DNA of 64,000 bases from CAYNRA01 sp046296415 (GTDB taxonomy: Bacteria > Bacteroidota > Bacteroidia > Cytophagales > Spirosomataceae). Position 1 is the stretch's first letter, and every line of letters begins with the position of its first letter. A program made the position numbers and the translations under genes. The notes beneath the pieces were generated by a model. It was not told the DNA's origin. It worked only from the letters and a program-made list of their open reading frames with translations, and searched no databases. Location: assembly GCA_046296415.1 (NCBI GenBank), contig JBKBLN010000001.1, forward strand, positions 1,519,978 through 1,583,977. The letters run 5' to 3'. Below are positions 26,485 through 34,307 of this stretch, piece after piece.

Positions 26485-27456
26485 TTATTTTTTCAGACCT
26501 AGTTCTCGAAGACGCTCATCCAAGAACTGCCCTGCCGTCATATCCTCATAAAGTTTGGGATGATCGGTATCTACACAAGAGGGGAGGCAGGTGAGGTCCA
26601 TTTCAGCTCGCGGGTGCATGAAAAACGGAATGGAATACCGAGAGGTTTTCATTTTCTCCCGAGGCGGATTGACCACACGATGGATCGTGGACTTCAATTT
26701 ATGGTTGGTCAGACGATCCAACATATCCCCAACATTGATTATGATTTGATCAGGTAAAGCTGTCACGGGGATCCACTGGCCATCGCGGCGTAGCACCTCT
26801 AAGCCCTCCGCCGAGGCACCCATAAGCAGTGTAATTAAGTTGATATCTCCGTGAGCGGCAGCACGAACAGCGCCTTCTGGCAAAGAGTCGGGATCCTCGA
26901 TTGGAAAATAATGCAGGGCTCTTAAGATGCTGTCTCCTTGGGTTACTTTATCGTCAAAATAATGTTCAGGCAACTCAAGGTACAGCGCAATTGCTTGAAG
27001 TAATGTTTTTCCTGTCTGTTCGAATGTATGATAAATTTTCAAAGTATTTTCTTTGAACTCGGGCACTTCTGAGGGAAATATATTCTCAGGCATGTGGGGT
27101 AGCGGGTTGGGCTGGCCAACATGGTAGAACTCTTTCAAATCAGGTTTTGAATGTCCCTTTGCCGTCTCTTTCCCTTTTCCGATATACCCTCGCTGACCCG
27201 CTAATTCGGGGTGCTCATAGCTGGTTTTTATTTCGGTGGGTAACTGAAAAAAAGTCTCCACCGATTGGTATAGCTGCGCACGCAGTTCTTCCGATAACCC
27301 ATGATTTTTGAGCGCGATAAATCCAATGTTATTGAAGGCTTGTCCCAGCTCTTGAACAAATTTCTCCTTTCTTTGCGGGTCTCCCGACGTAAAATCGGCT
27401 AGATCTAAGGAAGGAATGCTATCTAATAAGGGATTTTGTTGCATAGAAGTGATCAA
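26485..27456 (-). CDS. Fe(II)-dependent oxygenase of the isopenicillin N synthase family
   Basis: The product is 323 residues with a double-stranded beta-helix oxygenase core. The iron ligands are visible as HGD (His202, Asp204) and His259 in STIHR, and the cosubstrate pair RYS (Arg273, Ser275). The N-terminus (IPSLDLADF, FIALKNHGL) is the standard DIOX_N part. The RxS motif favours 2-oxoglutarate use. Substrate unknown; plausible roles are amino acid or secondary metabolite hydroxylation. It follows recR by 6 bp in a clpS-recR-oxygenase unit. An alternative start is Met5. Confidence 0.88.
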   Translation of the reverse strand: MITSMQQNPLLDSIPSLDLADFTSGDPQRKEKFVQELGQAFNNIGFIALKNHGLSEELRAQLYQSVETFFQLPTEIKTSYEHPELAGQRGYIGKGKETAKGHSKPDLKEFYHVGQPNPLPHMPENIFPSEVPEFKENTLKIYHTFEQTGKTLLQAIALYLELPEHYFDDKVTQGDSILRALHYFPIEDPDSLPEGAVRAAAHGDINLITLLMGASAEGLEVLRRDGQWIPVTALPDQIIINVGDMLDRLTNHKLKSTIHRVVNPPREKMKTSRYSIPFFMHPRAEMDLTCLPSCVDTDHPKLYEDMTAGQFLDERLRELGLKK

Positions 27457-27462
27457 TTTAAA

Positions 27463-28074
27463 TTAAAAGGTTATTCGAGATGCAATACTTCGTCCTAAAG
27501 TAATTTCATCGGTATATTCTAGGTCCCCACCAATAGGTATGCCCCGAGCGATGGTAGATAGTGGTATGGAGAAAGATTCTAAACGTTTTCGAAGATAATA
27601 CGCTGTGGTATCGCCTTCCATTGTGGGGCTGAGAGCTAAAATAATTTCCTTGACTGGTTCTTCTGCCAACGATGATTGAATTCGTTCTACCAGTGAATCG
27701 ATGTGAAGGTCTTCAGGCCCAATCCCGGACAATGGTGAAATGATACCGCCCAAAACATGATACAAACCTTGAAATTGTCCAGTGTTTTCGATAGCCATGA
27801 CATCCCGTATATCCTGAACCACACAAATAACGTGTTTGTCACGTTTAGGGGAAATGCAAATTTGGCAGAATGTATCATCTGACAAATTATGACATCTTTG
27901 GCAAAAACGGGTTTCTACCTTCAATCGATTCAATGCGTGGGTAAGACGTTGGGTTTGTGAAGCATCGGCTTTTAATAAATGCAAGGCAAGTCGAAGCGCA
28001 GATTTACGTCCGATACCCGGTAACTTGGCAATTTCCGCCACAGCTTCCTCGATCAGCTTGGATGGATATTTCAC
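27463..28074 (-). CDS. recR: recombination mediator RecR
   Basis: RecR works with RecO to load RecA at gaps. The 203-residue protein has the helix-hairpin-helix LPGIGRKSALRLALHLL, a zinc finger CQRCHNLSDDTFCQIC (about 57-72), and a TOPRIM domain (VICVVQDIRDVMAIENTGQ, EIILALSPTMEGDTTAYYL, IARGIPIGGDLEYTDEITL). Length is normal. It lies 13 bp after clpS. Confidence 0.97.
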   Translation of the reverse strand: MKYPSKLIEEAVAEIAKLPGIGRKSALRLALHLLKADASQTQRLTHALNRLKVETRFCQRCHNLSDDTFCQICISPKRDKHVICVVQDIRDVMAIENTGQFQGLYHVLGGIISPLSGIGPEDLHIDSLVERIQSSLAEEPVKEIILALSPTMEGDTTAYYLRKRLESFSIPLSTIARGIPIGGDLEYTDEITLGRSIASRITF

Positions 28075-28087
28075 ACATTTATTTGAT

Positions 28088-28381
28088 TTATGCGAGTTCT
28101 ACCTCAGCCCAAATTCCTCGGCGGCAGATTTCATTTCGCATCGATTCTAATTCATTCCATTCTCCTTCCTTGACACTGCATTTCCCCTTAAAGTGAATAA
28201 TTAAGGTGCATTGCTCGGCCTGTTCCGGAGTATGTTCACATACTTCAATAAGCGTTTGAATCACAAAATCAAACGTATTAACCTCATCGTTAAATACCAG
28301 TAATCGCCAAAGTTTGATCGACTCTAAGTCCTCTTCTACGACTTCCTGGGTAATAATCAGGGGTTCTTCCAACGGAGACAT
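28088..28381 (-). CDS. clpS: ATP-dependent Clp protease adaptor ClpS
   Basis: The product is 97 residues from ATG at 28381. ClpS delivers N-degron substrates to ClpAP. The core is present: LWRLLVFNDEVNTFDFVIQTLIEVC (the DDE-type binding pocket start), then EQAEQCTLIIHFKGKCSVKEG (His of the HxxG-type helix). A longer in-frame start at 28438 is excluded because a perfect -7 box lies between the two ATGs. First gene of a clpS-recR-oxygenase transcript. Confidence 0.93.
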   Translation of the reverse strand: MSPLEEPLIITQEVVEEDLESIKLWRLLVFNDEVNTFDFVIQTLIEVCEHTPEQAEQCTLIIHFKGKCSVKEGEWNELESMRNEICRRGIWAEVELA

Positions 28382-28396
28382 TAGGACTTTTTTTTG

Positions 28397-28404
28397 CAAA
28401 ATTA
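28397..28404 (-). promoter_or_regulatory. clpS promoter, -7 box TAATTTTG
   Basis: Perfect TAnnTTTG on the minus strand, 15 bp upstream of the ClpS ATG at 28381. No good -33 element at 19-21 bp. Confidence 0.5.
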
Positions 28405-28515
28405 AAGGTAAACCTCTTTTTAACACGTGTATTTTCATCCTTTTTTTTGTCCTAAAACCACAATTTACGGAAAATTCTAGATATTTGAGAGTTCAAATTA
28501 CCCTAATTTTATCCT

Positions 28516-29985
28516 ATGTCGCCCCAAATTGCCATTGGAATCCTTCTTGTGTATTTTATTATTCTGGTTGTAATCGCTCAAATTACGTCCAAAAATGCGG
28601 ATACCCAATCTTTTTTTACCGCCAATAAATCGGTTCCTTGGTATTTGGTTGCCTTCGGGATGATTGGAACTTCGCTTTCGGGAGTTACTTTTATTTCGGT
28701 TCCAGGTGCCGTAGGCGTAAAGGCTTTCTCATATTTTCAAATTGTGTTGGGCTACCTTGCAGGTTATTTTTTCATTGGAACGGTATTAATGCCTTTGTAT
28801 TATCGGCTAAACTTGATCTCTATCTATGGGTATCTGGAACAACGAATTGGGTTTTGGAGCTATAAAACGGGTTCCGCCTTTTTTCTACTTTCTCGCACCT
28901 TAGGCTCGGCAGTTCGGCTGTATATCGCGGCCCAAGTACTTCAATTGGCGATTTACGATCCCTTGGGAATTCCGTTTGAAGTAGCCGTTTTAATTACCAT
29001 TGCTCTTATCTGGGTCTACACTTACAAAGGTGGTATTCAAACCATTGTTATCACTGATACCTTGCAGACCTTTTTTCTTATTTCCGCTGTTGCCCTAACT
29101 ATCGTACTGATTAGTTACGAAATGAAGTTGGATGTAAAATCTTTGTTTTCGGCAGTTTCAGGAAGTGATATGTCCCAGATTTTCTTCTTCGAAGGAGGGT
29201 GGAGTGACTCCAAGAACTTCTTTAAGCAATTTATATCAGGTGCGTTCATCGCTATCGTCATGACGGGTCTGGATCAAGACCTCATGCAAAAGAATTTGAC
29301 CTGTAAGAACATTGGAGAAGCTCAAAAAAATATGTTTTGGTTTACGGTAGTTTTGGTTTTTGTCAACCTGATGTTCCTAAGTTTAGGGGCCTTAATGTAC
29401 CTCTATGCACAGGAGAAAGGCATTTCTACGCCTGCCCAAACAGATAGTTTGTACCCAATGATGGCATTGCAGCATTTTGCACAACCTAGCATGGGCTGGG
29501 CCGGACTTTTAGTTGGCGTTTTCTTTTTAATAGGTATTACCGCTGCAACCTATGCAAGCTCAGACTCGGCCCTGACGGCTTTAACAACTGCCTTTTGTAT
29601 CGACTTTTTGGATATACAAAACAAGTCAGAGGAATCTCGTATGAAACTCAAAAATCGTGTTCATATAGGATTTTCGTTGATTTTTGCTGTCGTGATTCTA
29701 CTTTTCAAAACTCTTAATAGTACCGATGTAATTTCGGCTACGTTTCAAATCGCTTCCTATACCTATGGACCCATCCTTGGGTTGTTTGCCTTCGGAATTT
29801 ACACCAAACGACCTGCTATTGATCACTGGGTTCCTTGGATTTGCGTGGCTTCTCCTATCTTAACCTATGGAATTGTTTGGTTTATGGAAACGTATTTAAA
29901 CTATAAATTTGGTTTTGAAAATTTGTTGTTGAACGGGCTGATCACCTTTATCGGCTTGTGGTTGGCGAAACCAAAATCCGTTTGA
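28516..29985 (+). CDS. sodium:solute symporter (SSS family)
   Basis: The product is 489 residues with about 13 membrane segments. Family features include the N-terminal FFTANKSVPWYLVAFGMIGTSLSGVTFISVPG (Na+ site region), TYKGGIQTIVITDTLQ and ITAATYASSDSALTALTTAFCIDF (TM8 Na+-binding SDS motif). The family moves sugars, amino acids, sialic acid or other solutes with Na+; the substrate here is not apparent. Its last 38 bp overlap the convergent metalloprotease gene. Confidence 0.92.
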   Translation: MSPQIAIGILLVYFIILVVIAQITSKNADTQSFFTANKSVPWYLVAFGMIGTSLSGVTFISVPGAVGVKAFSYFQIVLGYLAGYFFIGTVLMPLYYRLNLISIYGYLEQRIGFWSYKTGSAFFLLSRTLGSAVRLYIAAQVLQLAIYDPLGIPFEVAVLITIALIWVYTYKGGIQTIVITDTLQTFFLISAVALTIVLISYEMKLDVKSLFSAVSGSDMSQIFFFEGGWSDSKNFFKQFISGAFIAIVMTGLDQDLMQKNLTCKNIGEAQKNMFWFTVVLVFVNLMFLSLGALMYLYAQEKGISTPAQTDSLYPMMALQHFAQPSMGWAGLLVGVFFLIGITAATYASSDSALTALTTAFCIDFLDIQNKSEESRMKLKNRVHIGFSLIFAVVILLFKTLNSTDVISATFQIASYTYGPILGLFAFGIYTKRPAIDHWVPWICVASPILTYGIVWFMETYLNYKFGFENLLLNGLITFIGLWLAKPKSV

Positions 29986-31234
29986 CGACCGTTTCGTCTG
30001 AGGAGGATGTCAATCGAAGGAAATACATGCCTGCGGCAAGTTTTTGAACCGAGATCCGAACAGGCTCGCCTGAAATTTCCTGGCTTTGGTGCATAACCAT
30101 GCGTCCTAAAGGGTCTGTTAATGCTATTTGAATACGTTGTCCTGACCAATAGGTTGGAAAATGAATTTGAACTTCCTCCTGGGCCGGATTGGGAAATACG
30201 GTAACTTCAGGCTTGGCAGGTTCGATGGCAGTAACCAGTCCATCAACTAAATTGGTAACACCCCAACCAATTTGATTTAGTATTCTTCTTGTAAGATCTC
30301 CCGGTTGATGAATGATTTCAGCTGATCGGACATTGGGTGTCATCAAAGAATTGGTATTGCCTTGCGGATAGCTGGATTCATTTAAATGGGAAATACTATT
30401 TCCTGCTGTGTAGGGATTGGGAGCAAACAACCGAGGTAAAGGTGAAACGCGGCGAATGCCAGACAAAGAAAATTGAAGTTGGCCACTCGTCATTTGAGCA
30501 AGGAGATCCGTGGATGGATTCCCAAATAAACCGGTGTCTGTTAAATTTTGTCCGGAGGTATTTTGAATGAATAAATCAAAAATAAAAGGGAATCCACCTT
30601 GTCCATATTCTCCTTGTGCTGAATTGGCAGTATTGGTTTTGAAAGAAGAAACAAAACCAAGGCCATGACCAATTTCATGAAGTACCACAGTGACAAAGTC
30701 AAATGCACCGGTAACTGGCCGTCCGTCGGTTGCATAACTCCATCGGATGTTTTGATTGATGGTCACGTTGATGTCTGTCTCACGGTTATTAAGTTCGGCT
30801 CCTCGAATGGATTCTGCTAATGCTACCGGATACCAAACGGATCGAAACGGGGCATTGGGGAAATCCCTAAAAATTCGTGTAGCACCTGAAGAAGCAAGGG
30901 TGGAACTGGCCAAAGAACTAAATGTGACTTTGATACGAATCGGTACAGCTGAAACCAAAACACTTCCCCAAATACCCATGGCATACTCAAATGCCGCTTG
31001 GGCCTCTGTCGGAACATTCTCATAGGTAGCTTCAAATGCAGCAGTTTGTGCCAATCGTGCAGTCGGAAAGTCAAAAGTTAAGGCACTATGCGCATCTTGG
31101 AAAGTCGCTGGACAGTGAATTGGTTCTAAAGGCATGCTTTTCATTTGCCCCCAACTCAGTTGAATTCCTGCCAAGACGAGACCAAGAGTCAAAATCCATT
31201 TTTTCAAATTTGTGTCAATTTTCTTCTTCAACAT
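29948..31234 (-). CDS. secreted zinc metalloprotease-like protein with T9SS type A sorting domain
   Basis: The product is 428 residues with a signal peptide ending LSWGQ. A catalytic-looking HEIGHGLGF lies at 186-194, giving two zinc histidines and the catalytic Glu; the third metzincin His (HExxHxxGxxH) is Ser196 here, so the third ligand must come from elsewhere. The C-terminal 80 residues (VTVFPNPAQEEVQIHF..DPLGRMVMHQ..LAAGMYFLRL..VKRILV) form a type A sorting domain, followed by an extra PTTSR tail. Expected to be secreted or surface-anchored. Overlaps the symporter gene tail-to-tail by 38 bp. Confidence 0.88.
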   Translation of the reverse strand: MLKKKIDTNLKKWILTLGLVLAGIQLSWGQMKSMPLEPIHCPATFQDAHSALTFDFPTARLAQTAAFEATYENVPTEAQAAFEYAMGIWGSVLVSAVPIRIKVTFSSLASSTLASSGATRIFRDFPNAPFRSVWYPVALAESIRGAELNNRETDINVTINQNIRWSYATDGRPVTGAFDFVTVVLHEIGHGLGFVSSFKTNTANSAQGEYGQGGFPFIFDLFIQNTSGQNLTDTGLFGNPSTDLLAQMTSGQLQFSLSGIRRVSPLPRLFAPNPYTAGNSISHLNESSYPQGNTNSLMTPNVRSAEIIHQPGDLTRRILNQIGWGVTNLVDGLVTAIEPAKPEVTVFPNPAQEEVQIHFPTYWSGQRIQIALTDPLGRMVMHQSQEISGEPVRISVQKLAAGMYFLRLTSSSDETVVKRILVSPTTSR

Positions 31235-31356
31235 ACGTGCAAATTGAGGAAAATGTAGGTTTTCTCATGGAATATTTTTCAATTACCTATGAAAATAGAG
31301 ATTTACTCCTTTATTTGAACGATAATTTCGCATCTTTCTTTTACAATACACAACCT

Positions 31357-33303
31357 ATGACGCACATGAATTTTGACGGCCAGCAACGCATCGCCATTGA
31401 AAACGTCACTCCTCAAATCCAAGAAGGGCGCTATGCCATCAAACGGGTAGAAGGTGACGTAGTTCGGGTAGAGGCAGATATCTTGATTGATGGACATGAT
31501 TTAATTTCGGCTCGACTCCTTCTTTTTTCCCAGGATGGCAATTTGGTAGAAGAATCTCCCATGCATCCATTTCAGAACGATCGTTGGTGGGCCAAGGTAT
31601 CTTTACCTAAACTGGGAGGATACTATTTTCAAATCATGGGCTGGGTAGATCATATATCGACTTGGCAGCACGAAGTTGATGCGAAGGTCAAAGATGGACA
31701 GCATTTGAAAGTGGAACTTCGTCAAGGGATTGAGTTTTTACTGGAAATGCGGGACAAAGCGAAGAACAATTCCATCATCGAAAAGGGATTGACGCTTCTT
31801 CAATCAGACGAGACGTATTCAGAGGCCATTTCATTTATTTTAAGTGATGACATGACCTCTTTGATTCGCCAATATCCTCAAAAGCAATTTGCTACTTATT
31901 CCCCCCAATTTCCTATTTGGGTAGATCGAAAAAAAGCAAATTTTTCAGCTTGGTATTCCTTGTTTCCACGTTCCACCTCCCGAGAGCTTGGAAAGCATGG
32001 GACGTTTCAAGATGTAGAGGCGTTATTACCTCGTATTCAACGAATGGGTTTTGATGTTCTCTACATTCCTCCGATTTCTCCGATTGGGCATACCCACCGA
32101 AAAGGGAAGAACAACAGCACGGTTTGTCAGCCGGGAGAGCCAGGCGTACCCTACGGTATCGGTTCCGAATTGGGTGGTCACACGGCCATTCATCCCGATT
32201 TGGGCACATTAGATGATTTAAAATCACTTATTAACGCGTGTCATGCCCACGATATGGAATTGGCCTTGGATCTAGCGATCCAATGCTCGCCAGATCATCC
32301 TTGGGTGAAGGAGCATCCTGAATGGTTTAAGATTTTACCCGATGGAAGTATTCGCTACGCCGAAAATCCTCCAAAAAAATACCAAGATATTTATCCAATT
32401 AATTTCGAAACCTCCGATTGGCAAAATCTTTGGACGGCCCTCAAAGACATCATCTTTACTTGGGCATCTTGGGGGATTCGGATTATCCGCGTGGACAATC
32501 CTCACACCAAAAGCTTTGTTTTTTGGGAATGGGTCATTGCTGAAACAAGAAAAGTATATCCCGATATGATATTTTTATCGGAAGCATTTACTAAGCCTAA
32601 AATCATGCAGCAATTGGCGAAGGTAGGTTTTACCCAGTCTTACACCTATTATGTTTGGCGCACGACAAAGGCTGAATTAGTTGAATATATGGAGGAGTTG
32701 ACCCAGTCCGACATGAAAGAATATTTCCGCCCTAATTTTTGGCCAAATACGCATGATATTAATCCCTATATGTTGCAGAGTGGGGATGAAAATCAATTTC
32801 TAATTCGGTATTTCATGGCAGCTACTTTGGTGGGGAACTACGGGATTTTCGGGCCCTCTTATGAATACATGTACCATGCTGCCAATGCACCCAAGGAGGA
32901 ATATTTGAACTCAGAAAAATATGAGATCAAGTGGTGGGATTGGGAGCATGAAAATAAATTAACGTACCTGATTACTCAGGTAAATCAAATTAGAAGGGAA
33001 AATACAGCTTTTCATGCAACCTTAAATTGGCATTTGTGTGTTACTTCTAATGAACAACTCTTTGCTTATCTCAAAGTGGCAGAAGATGGTAATCGGATAC
33101 TATGTGTAGTCAATCTATCGGGTTCCTATCGACAGCAGGGCTTGATCCGGATGCCGTTGTCCAAGTTGGGTAAACAAAGTTGGGATCGGTATAAAGTACA
33201 TGATTTGCTAACGGGGTCCATTTATGAGTGGCAAGGAGAAGAAAATTTTGTGGATCTAGATCCGTACATTTTACCTTTCCATTTGTTTAGAATTGAAGAT
33301 TAA
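31357..33303 (+). CDS. glgE: alpha-1,4-glucan:maltose-1-phosphate maltosyltransferase
   Basis: GlgE transfers maltosyl units from maltose-1-phosphate to the end of alpha-glucans. The GH13_3 layout is visible: N-terminal beta domain (IAIENVTPQIQEGRYAIKR), FSAWYSLFPRS, VLYIPPISPIGHTHRKGKNN, the nucleophile Asp380 in IRIIRVDNPHTKS, and acid Glu409 in FLSEAFTKP; their 29-residue spacing equals that of characterised GlgE. Length from ATG 31357 is 648 residues, near normal. The open frame extends back to 31036, but that part is antisense to the metalloprotease and unlike GlgE. No treS, pep2/mak or glgB is nearby. Confidence 0.95.
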   Translation: MTHMNFDGQQRIAIENVTPQIQEGRYAIKRVEGDVVRVEADILIDGHDLISARLLLFSQDGNLVEESPMHPFQNDRWWAKVSLPKLGGYYFQIMGWVDHISTWQHEVDAKVKDGQHLKVELRQGIEFLLEMRDKAKNNSIIEKGLTLLQSDETYSEAISFILSDDMTSLIRQYPQKQFATYSPQFPIWVDRKKANFSAWYSLFPRSTSRELGKHGTFQDVEALLPRIQRMGFDVLYIPPISPIGHTHRKGKNNSTVCQPGEPGVPYGIGSELGGHTAIHPDLGTLDDLKSLINACHAHDMELALDLAIQCSPDHPWVKEHPEWFKILPDGSIRYAENPPKKYQDIYPINFETSDWQNLWTALKDIIFTWASWGIRIIRVDNPHTKSFVFWEWVIAETRKVYPDMIFLSEAFTKPKIMQQLAKVGFTQSYTYYVWRTTKAELVEYMEELTQSDMKEYFRPNFWPNTHDINPYMLQSGDENQFLIRYFMAATLVGNYGIFGPSYEYMYHAANAPKEEYLNSEKYEIKWWDWEHENKLTYLITQVNQIRRENTAFHATLNWHLCVTSNEQLFAYLKVAEDGNRILCVVNLSGSYRQQGLIRMPLSKLGKQSWDRYKVHDLLTGSIYEWQGEENFVDLDPYILPFHLFRIED

Positions 33304-33313
33304 CTTTTGATTT

Positions 33314-33793
33314 ATGGTATCTGATTTTGGGTTCTTTTTTCTCTTTATAATTGGGGCTTTGGCCTTATTTACCTTGGTTTTGGGGATCGCTTGGATAGTT
33401 CGACCCCATCGCCCCAATGTGAGTAAACTAACGGCCTATGAGTCGGGTGAAGAATCTGAGGGGACGACACACGTTCGATTCTCGATCCGTTATTACGTAG
33501 TAGCTCTAATTTTTGTGCTATTTGAGGTAGAGCTACTGTTTTTATTTCCGTGGGCCACAGTCTTTAGTGACCCTGGATTGCTCGCCGAGACGAACAATCA
33601 GTGGGGATGGTTTACTTTGGCGGAAGTGGTGGTCTTTGTCAGTATTTTGGTTGTTGGCCTGGTTTATGCTTGGGCCCGCGGCTTTTTAGACTGGGAGGTT
33701 CCGGTGGCTGCTGGATCCACACCTACTCACAACATACCTGAGGACTTGTATGAAGCCTTGAATCAAAAATACGAAAAACATGAACTTAGATAG
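33314..33793 (+). CDS. nuoA: NADH-quinone oxidoreductase subunit A
   Basis: The 159-residue product has three membrane segments and the NuoA signature AYESGEESEGTTHVRFSIRYYVVALIFVLFEVELLFLFPWA. It is longer than the usual 120-130 residues because of a hydrophilic C-terminal tail (DWEVPVAAGSTPTHNIPEDLYEALNQKYEK). Starts 10 bp after glgE and overlaps nuoB by 14 bp. Confidence 0.95.
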   Translation: MVSDFGFFFLFIIGALALFTLVLGIAWIVRPHRPNVSKLTAYESGEESEGTTHVRFSIRYYVVALIFVLFEVELLFLFPWATVFSDPGLLAETNNQWGWFTLAEVVVFVSILVVGLVYAWARGFLDWEVPVAAGSTPTHNIPEDLYEALNQKYEKHELR

Positions 33794-34307
33794 TTTACCA
33801 GCCAATGATCGGATCAAATCCGGCGAGGCAGAAGTAATTTTGACCAATGTAGATGAATTGGCCAATTGGGCTCGCGCTAATTCTTTATGGCCTTTAGGAT
33901 TCGGTTTGGCCTGTTGTGCCATAGAAATGATGGCTACGTATGCTTCTCATTACGATTTAGAACGATTTGGTATTTTTCCGAGAAATTCGCCTCGTCAATC
34001 GGATTTAATCATTATTTCAGGTACGGTAACCTTTAAAATGGCGGATCGGATCAAACGGTTGTATGATCAAATGCCCGATCCAAAATATGTGATTTCTATG
34101 GGATCCTGTTCCAATTGTGGAGGCCCTTATTGGGAACATGGATATCATGTAGTCAAAGGCGTCGATCGTATCATCCCCGTTGATGTGTATGTTCCTGGTT
34201 GCCCACCTCGACCAGAGGCTCTTCTTGGGGGTATTTTAACTTTACAAGAAAAGATTTCAAATCAAACCCGCGCCGACTGGCAAGCCAATCATGAGGATCG
34301 AGTGTAA
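33780..34307 (+). CDS. nuoB: NADH-quinone oxidoreductase subunit B
   Basis: NuoB carries the N2 iron-sulfur cluster that hands electrons to quinone. The 175-residue product has the adjacent Cys45-Cys46 (LACCAIEMMA), Cys110 in GSCSNCGG and Cys141 in PGCPPRPE, so the cluster ligands are complete. It overlaps nuoA by 14 bp and adenine deaminase by 17 bp. nuoC does not follow; the complex I genes are split in this genome. Confidence 0.97.
   Translation: MNLDSLPANDRIKSGEAEVILTNVDELANWARANSLWPLGFGLACCAIEMMATYASHYDLERFGIFPRNSPRQSDLIIISGTVTFKMADRIKRLYDQMPDPKYVISMGSCSNCGGPYWEHGYHVVKGVDRIIPVDVYVPGCPPRPEALLGGILTLQEKISNQTRADWQANHEDRV

Noticed and set aside
31036..31356. N-terminal extension of the glgE frame by 107 residues
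   Set aside because: It is antisense to the signal peptide and N-terminus of the metalloprotease and shows no GlgE similarity; the GlgE domain begins after the ATG at 31357.
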